This document shows, one piece after another, positions 61,968 to 64,000 of a stretch of 64,000 nucleotides of DNA. The position numbers and the translations under genes are program-made. The stretch comes from CAWFZT01 sp963820415 (lineage in GTDB: Bacteria; Chloroflexota; Anaerolineae; Anaerolineales; Anaerolineaceae), in NCBI GenBank assembly GCA_963820415.1, contig CAWFZT010000008.1:124001-188000 (forward strand), read 5' to 3'. Position 1 is the stretch's first letter. The number at the start of each line of letters is the position of its first letter. The notes beneath the pieces were generated by a model, which ran no database searches, was not told where the DNA came from, and was given only the letters and a program-made list of their open reading frames with translations.

Positions 61968-63245
61968 TTATTCGATAAAACGGTGCGTCAGGTTCATCAT
62001 ATCCCGGTAGGTGACCACCCCCAGGATGTGGTCCTGCTCATCCGTAATCGGCAGGGCGCGAAAGCCGTACCGTGAAAACATGTCTACGGCTTCTTTAAAT
62101 GTAGTATCCGGCTCCAGGGTGATCACCTGCTCGGTCATAATATCGCCCAGAAGGGCTGTCTCTTCGGCCAGCAGCAGCTCCTTGATATCCAGCACTCCTA
62201 ACAGGCGATCCTCGGCATCCACCACGTACAGATACATGATCACGTCCTTACCCTTGGCAGCCGTGCGATAGCCGTCCACAACTGTTTGTGCCATACAGTC
62301 CAACGGATATTTCAAGAATTCTTCGGTGGCCAGGTTGAGGATGTGCTCTTCCTGGGTATCCAGGATGGGTTGGATTTTCTCCTGGTTCTCCTGATTGAGC
62401 AGGTCAATGATCTCCCTGGCTTCATCGGCGGGTAAAATAGCCAGGATGTCGGCTGCCTGGGCGGGGGTCATCTCGTCGATCAGCTCGGCGGCTTTTTTCA
62501 GGTCCAGGCTTTCCACCACCTGACGCTGTACGGAGGGGCCGATCTCTTCCAGCGTGTCAGATGCTTGCTTGGTCTCCAGTTCCTGAAAAATGGCCATACG
62601 CTGCTCATGGTCGAGCTCTTCGAGGATGTCAGCCACGTCCACCGGGTGCATATCCCCCAGGGCTTCTTTCAACACTTTCAACTGCACGTTGCCCTTGAAG
62701 CTGCTAATAGAGGAGGGCAGCGGCTCGATGTACGTCCAGGAAATGGTCTGTTCCTGGATTGATTCGGCCATGCGGTAAATGAAATTGGCTAGCCAGGTGA
62801 GACCGATGCGGCGCAACAGGCCATAGCGGCTCAGATCGACCTCGCTCACGTACAGCCGGCCGCCCTTTTTTACCAGCCGCACATCGTAGACCACCTCCAC
62901 TTCCCGGCCGTCCAGGTCAAGCGCTTTTTTATCCAGGATGTGGTCCTTGATCTGGATAGCGCCTTCGGGAGGCTCCTTGGGGAGGGCGTCGATGTTCTCG
63001 ACGTGGATTTCAACCACGTGGTTGTTGATCTGGGAGACGCTCTCCCAGGCTACCAGGGCGGTCTCGCCAAACGGGCGGTTGACCAGCAGATGAGTCACCA
63101 CCGGCAAGGGGCCGTTTTCTTTCATCACCAGGTCGGCCAGCTTGCCGACCTTCTTCTTGTTCAGCAGCACCCTGGCGCCGAGAATTTCACTCAAGAAGAA
63201 GGACTGCTCGATCAGGTTGGTCGGAATATTGCGGGCTGCTTCCAT
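61968..63245 (-). CDS. MgtE-N / CBS domain protein with N-terminal PRC-barrel-like domain
   Basis: 425 residues without membrane spans. The first 170 residues contain two PRC-barrel-like parts (GARVLLNKKKVGKLADLVM; GREVEVVYDVRLVKKGGRL). Residues 190-290 are the MgtE intracellular domain (LGDMHPVDVADILEELDHEQ, MTPAQAADILAILPADEARE). Residues 300-425 are a CBS pair (PLDCMAQTV, GDIMTEQVITLEPDT). It lacks the membrane half of the MgtE magnesium channel. It follows the NRAMP gene and a small membrane protein, so it may regulate metal import in response to nucleotides or magnesium. GAGGTGTG lies upstream of the start. Confidence 0.9.
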   Translation of the reverse strand: MEAARNIPTNLIEQSFFLSEILGARVLLNKKKVGKLADLVMKENGPLPVVTHLLVNRPFGETALVAWESVSQINNHVVEIHVENIDALPKEPPEGAIQIKDHILDKKALDLDGREVEVVYDVRLVKKGGRLYVSEVDLSRYGLLRRIGLTWLANFIYRMAESIQEQTISWTYIEPLPSSISSFKGNVQLKVLKEALGDMHPVDVADILEELDHEQRMAIFQELETKQASDTLEEIGPSVQRQVVESLDLKKAAELIDEMTPAQAADILAILPADEAREIIDLLNQENQEKIQPILDTQEEHILNLATEEFLKYPLDCMAQTVVDGYRTAAKGKDVIMYLYVVDAEDRLLGVLDIKELLLAEETALLGDIMTEQVITLEPDTTFKEAVDMFSRYGFRALPITDEQDHILGVVTYRDMMNLTHRFIE

Positions 63246-63275
63246 ATCACACCTCTTTTCCCGGATTGTCGATCT

Positions 63276-63458
63276 TTAGTGAATCACCAACGTGGCAAAT
63301 TTGTAGGCCAGGATGAGCAGCATAACTAGCAGGTAGACGCGCAGGGCCACCAACGAGATGCGCACCATGCGGGTCATGTGGATGCGCGGGGTTTTATATT
63401 TTTCGTTGATCTCGTGGATGCTTTCCAGGAAGGAATTAGGTTTATTAAATGAGATCAT
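63276..63458 (-). CDS. Small membrane protein between NRAMP and CBS genes
   Basis: 60 residues with one hydrophobic helix (LVALRVYLLVMLLILAYKF) after a polar N-terminus. It lies 22 bases after the NRAMP stop and 30 before the CBS gene, so it belongs to that operon. AGGAG near 63480 would place translation at a slightly earlier ATG in another frame (MNDSNDLI then stop), so the precise start is uncertain. Confidence 0.55.
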   Translation of the reverse strand: MISFNKPNSFLESIHEINEKYKTPRIHMTRMVRISLVALRVYLLVMLLILAYKFATLVIH

Positions 63459-63480
63459 TGGAGTCGTTCATGGGATGCTC

Positions 63481-64000
63481 CTATTTAAAAATATTTGGGA
63501 ACAGGGCGCTGAGGGCGTAACCCGTAGACAGGATGATCAATGCAATCACGATAAAGATGTTGACCATGTTCTGCCAGGTGTTATTCTTATACTCGCCCAT
63601 CAGCTCCTCGTTATTCAGCATCAGGATCAGGAACACCAGGGCAGCCGGGAGCAGGGTGGTGGCTGTGACCTGTACGAACAACGTGATCAGCACCAGTGGG
63701 GCGCCGGGCCACAGGACGACAACTCCAGCAATCACCAGGGAGATAAAATAATAGGCATAAAACCAGGGGGCTTCGCGTACCTTCATGTTCAAAGAGTGCG
63801 CCCAACCAAACACTTCACCAATGGCCCAGGAGGTCGCTAACGAAATGCAGATGGCGCCCAGGAAACCGGCATCGAAAAGGCCGATGGCCAGGAAGACGCC
63901 GACGTACTTGTCGATCCCCATCAGCATCTGGGCGGCCTGGGCGGCGCTTTCGATATCCACCCCGCGCAATACGGTGGCAGTCAAGATCACACAGAAGATT
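63481..64000 (-). CDS. NRAMP-family divalent metal transporter, C-terminal part
   Basis: The gene enters from the right edge, and about 173 residues of the C-terminus are visible. They contain five or so membrane spans, including FLAIGLFDAGFLGAICISLA and YYFISLVIAGVVVLWPGAPL, with LFVQVTATTLLPAALVFLIL near the end, where the polar residues of NRAMP helix 10 are expected. NRAMP members import Mn2+, Fe2+ or related ions with protons. The metal-site helix 1 (DPGN) and helix 6 lie mostly outside the window. The three-gene operon with the small protein and the CBS protein may form a regulated metal uptake unit. Confidence 0.8.
   Translation of the reverse strand, partial: IFCVILTATVLRGVDIESAAQAAQMLMGIDKYVGVFLAIGLFDAGFLGAICISLATSWAIGEVFGWAHSLNMKVREAPWFYAYYFISLVIAGVVVLWPGAPLVLITLFVQVTATTLLPAALVFLILMLNNEELMGEYKNNTWQNMVNIFIVIALIILSTGYALSALFPNIFK

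Overview
The window looks like a moderately GC-rich chromosomal segment of an anaerobic or facultative environmental bacterium, most probably Chloroflexota (Anaerolineae-like). This is an inference from gene content: stand-alone MoaD, GH38 mannosidase, several molybdenum hydroxylase operons, an MttB-family methyltransferase without in-frame TAG, a class III cyclase/AAA/TPR regulator, and MgtE-N/CBS next to an NRAMP transporter. No rRNA, tRNA, CRISPR array, phage or intact insertion sequence was recognised.

Layout. 0-10 kb: sugar and envelope genes (DUF4432 fragment, zinc alcohol dehydrogenase, truncated fucosidase, UppP, lipoprotein, GlpX, GH38 alpha-mannosidase). 9.8-14.1 kb: minus-strand genes, several frameshifted (nitroreductase, radical SAM, a hypothetical), plus MoaD-like and NmrA-like proteins. 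14.3-25.2 kb: a long minus-strand catabolic operon: FdrA, DUF1116, two tandem cyclase-family hydrolases, a three-subunit molybdenum hydroxylase (FAD, 2Fe-2S, Mo subunits), CoxG and an NCS2 nucleobase permease. 25.7-32.6 kb: a second, divergent set: a second three-subunit Mo hydroxylase, an intact cyclase, and two paralogous GNAT-like proteins, one on each side of the divergent promoter region. 32.8-46 kb: Nudix, a five-PAS/GAF/GGDEF protein, YgeY-like M20 hydrolase, NYN nuclease, FolE, flavin-dependent oxidoreductase, a wrecked aldehyde ferredoxin oxidoreductase, CFA synthase, flavodoxin, MBL hydrolase and SIS protein. 46.5-55.6 kb: MttB-like methyltransferase, a ferredoxin-type protein, GPH symporter, GNAT-like protein, MBOAT/DHHW exopolysaccharide acylation pair. 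55.8-64 kb: cyclase-ATPase-TPR regulator, cytidylate-kinase-like protein, nucleotidyltransferase, SDR, and MgtE-N/CBS, small membrane protein and NRAMP transporter.

How it fits together. The 12-32 kb region reads as a catabolic system for an N-heterocyclic compound (purine, pyrimidine or related): NCS2 uptake, hydroxylation by two Mo enzymes, ring opening by cyclase-family amidohydrolases, and carbamoyl-transfer chemistry by FdrA/DUF1116, the proteins linked to oxamate carbamoyltransferase in Escherichia coli. A YgeY-like M20 hydrolase lies a few kb away. The substrate cannot be read from sequence. One of the two tandem cyclases has lost most of its metal ligands, and the two GNAT-like paralogs are the best candidates for undescribed components.

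Two features mark the whole window. A dispersed repeat family is present in five copies, two of them with perfect 50-54 bp palindromes sharing a 20-bp core. Reading frames are also disrupted often: about a dozen single-base frameshifts between 9.8 and 45 kb, and several genes reduced to N- plus C-terminal stubs. The frameshifts may be sequence-consensus errors; the internal deletions cannot be explained that way.
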